This document shows positions 4,893 through 5,095 of a DNA stretch of 5,095 nucleotides, piece by piece; within the stretch, counting starts at the first letter, position 1, and each line of letters begins with the position of its first letter. This DNA is from UBA5177 sp002413265. Lineage in GTDB: Bacteria > Chloroflexota > UBA5177. Both the position numbers and the translations under genes were made by a program. The notes below the pieces were generated by a model, which saw only the letters and a list, made by a program, of their open reading frames with translations, was not told the origin of the DNA and made no database searches. The stretch spans positions 1 through 5,095 of the forward strand of contig DAIORV010000157.1 of NCBI GenBank assembly GCA_036752825.1. Reading direction: 5' to 3'.

Positions 4893-5095
4893 ATGGACCG
4901 ATTGAAGCATTTGCATGTCCGGTTGCTTGCGATTCTCTGCATCACAGGCTTTCTCTTTGCGGTTCCGCAGCAGCGTTCGAGCCTGGCGGTCCATGCCGCC
5001 AGTACCACCGCTCAGTCCTTGTGCATCGCGCACCATCCCCAGGATTTTGTCTGGTATACGCATAGCTGTACCGGACACGACGAGCCTGAGATCGA
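4893..5095 (+). CDS. Exported protein of unknown function (5' part, runs off the window)
   Basis: An open frame from ATG 4893 has no stop before the window end (67 complete codons). Its N-terminus is a good signal peptide: a basic start (MDRLKHLHVR), a hydrophobic core (LLAILCITGFLFAV, about 11-24), then a likely cleavage region around SLAVHAAST (30-38). The mature part begins with AQSLCIAHHPQDFVWYTHSC and continues TGHDEPEI; C44 and C59 could pair as a disulfide, and CTGHDEP looks like a conserved motif, but I do not recognise the family. AGGGG 4 nt upstream of the ATG supports the start. It is divergent from the exported HNH-like gene across a region of about 115-160 bp with an inverted repeat, so the two may be coregulated. 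Function is unknown; the C-terminal part needed to classify it is outside the window. Confidence 0.72.
   Translation, partial: MDRLKHLHVRLLAILCITGFLFAVPQQRSSLAVHAASTTAQSLCIAHHPQDFVWYTHSCTGHDEPEI

Overview
The window reads as a moderately GC-rich bacterial chromosome segment with mostly single genes or short operons. Gene types resemble those of soil Chloroflexota or Actinomycetota: an actinobacterial/Chloroflexota-style ribbon-helix-helix antitoxin-like protein, an exported HNH-like protein, and a PhyH-family dioxygenase. This taxonomic guess is soft, because no rRNA or other marker is present. No mobile element, CRISPR array, tRNA or rRNA was seen.

Layout. Positions 2-349 (+) are the 3' end of a VOC-fold ring-cleaving dioxygenase. 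After a 288-bp gap rich in small inverted repeats comes a complete phytanoyl-CoA dioxygenase-like Fe(II)/2-oxoglutarate oxygenase (638-1483, +) with a very strong Shine-Dalgarno. A 137-bp gap with a palindrome leads to a ribbon-helix-helix (RHH) antitoxin-like gene (about 1621-2352, +). It is odd in four ways: its best-spaced start codon is ACG, its RHH core appears tandemly duplicated, no toxin follows, and its frame runs past a terminator-like hairpin and about 320 bp antisense into the next gene. On the minus strand, citrate synthase (2742-4094, possibly from 4118) is followed after a short gap by a membrane-anchored SCO1/SenC-like thioredoxin-fold protein (2032-2709); the two probably form one transcript. 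Upstream on the same strand lies an exported HNH-nuclease-like protein (4182-4778). Divergent from it, a second exported protein of unknown function (4893 to the window end) is cut off by the window edge.

How they fit. Citrate synthase (TCA cycle entry) and the SCO-like copper/thiol protein (cytochrome oxidase assembly) both suggest aerobic respiration. The ring-cleaving dioxygenase and the PhyH oxygenase are non-haem-iron oxygenases, consistent with aerobic catabolism of aromatic or lipid-like substrates. The two exported proteins share an intergenic region carrying an 8-bp inverted repeat and a hairpin, which may control one or both. The most interesting parts are the RHH gene and that divergent exported pair.
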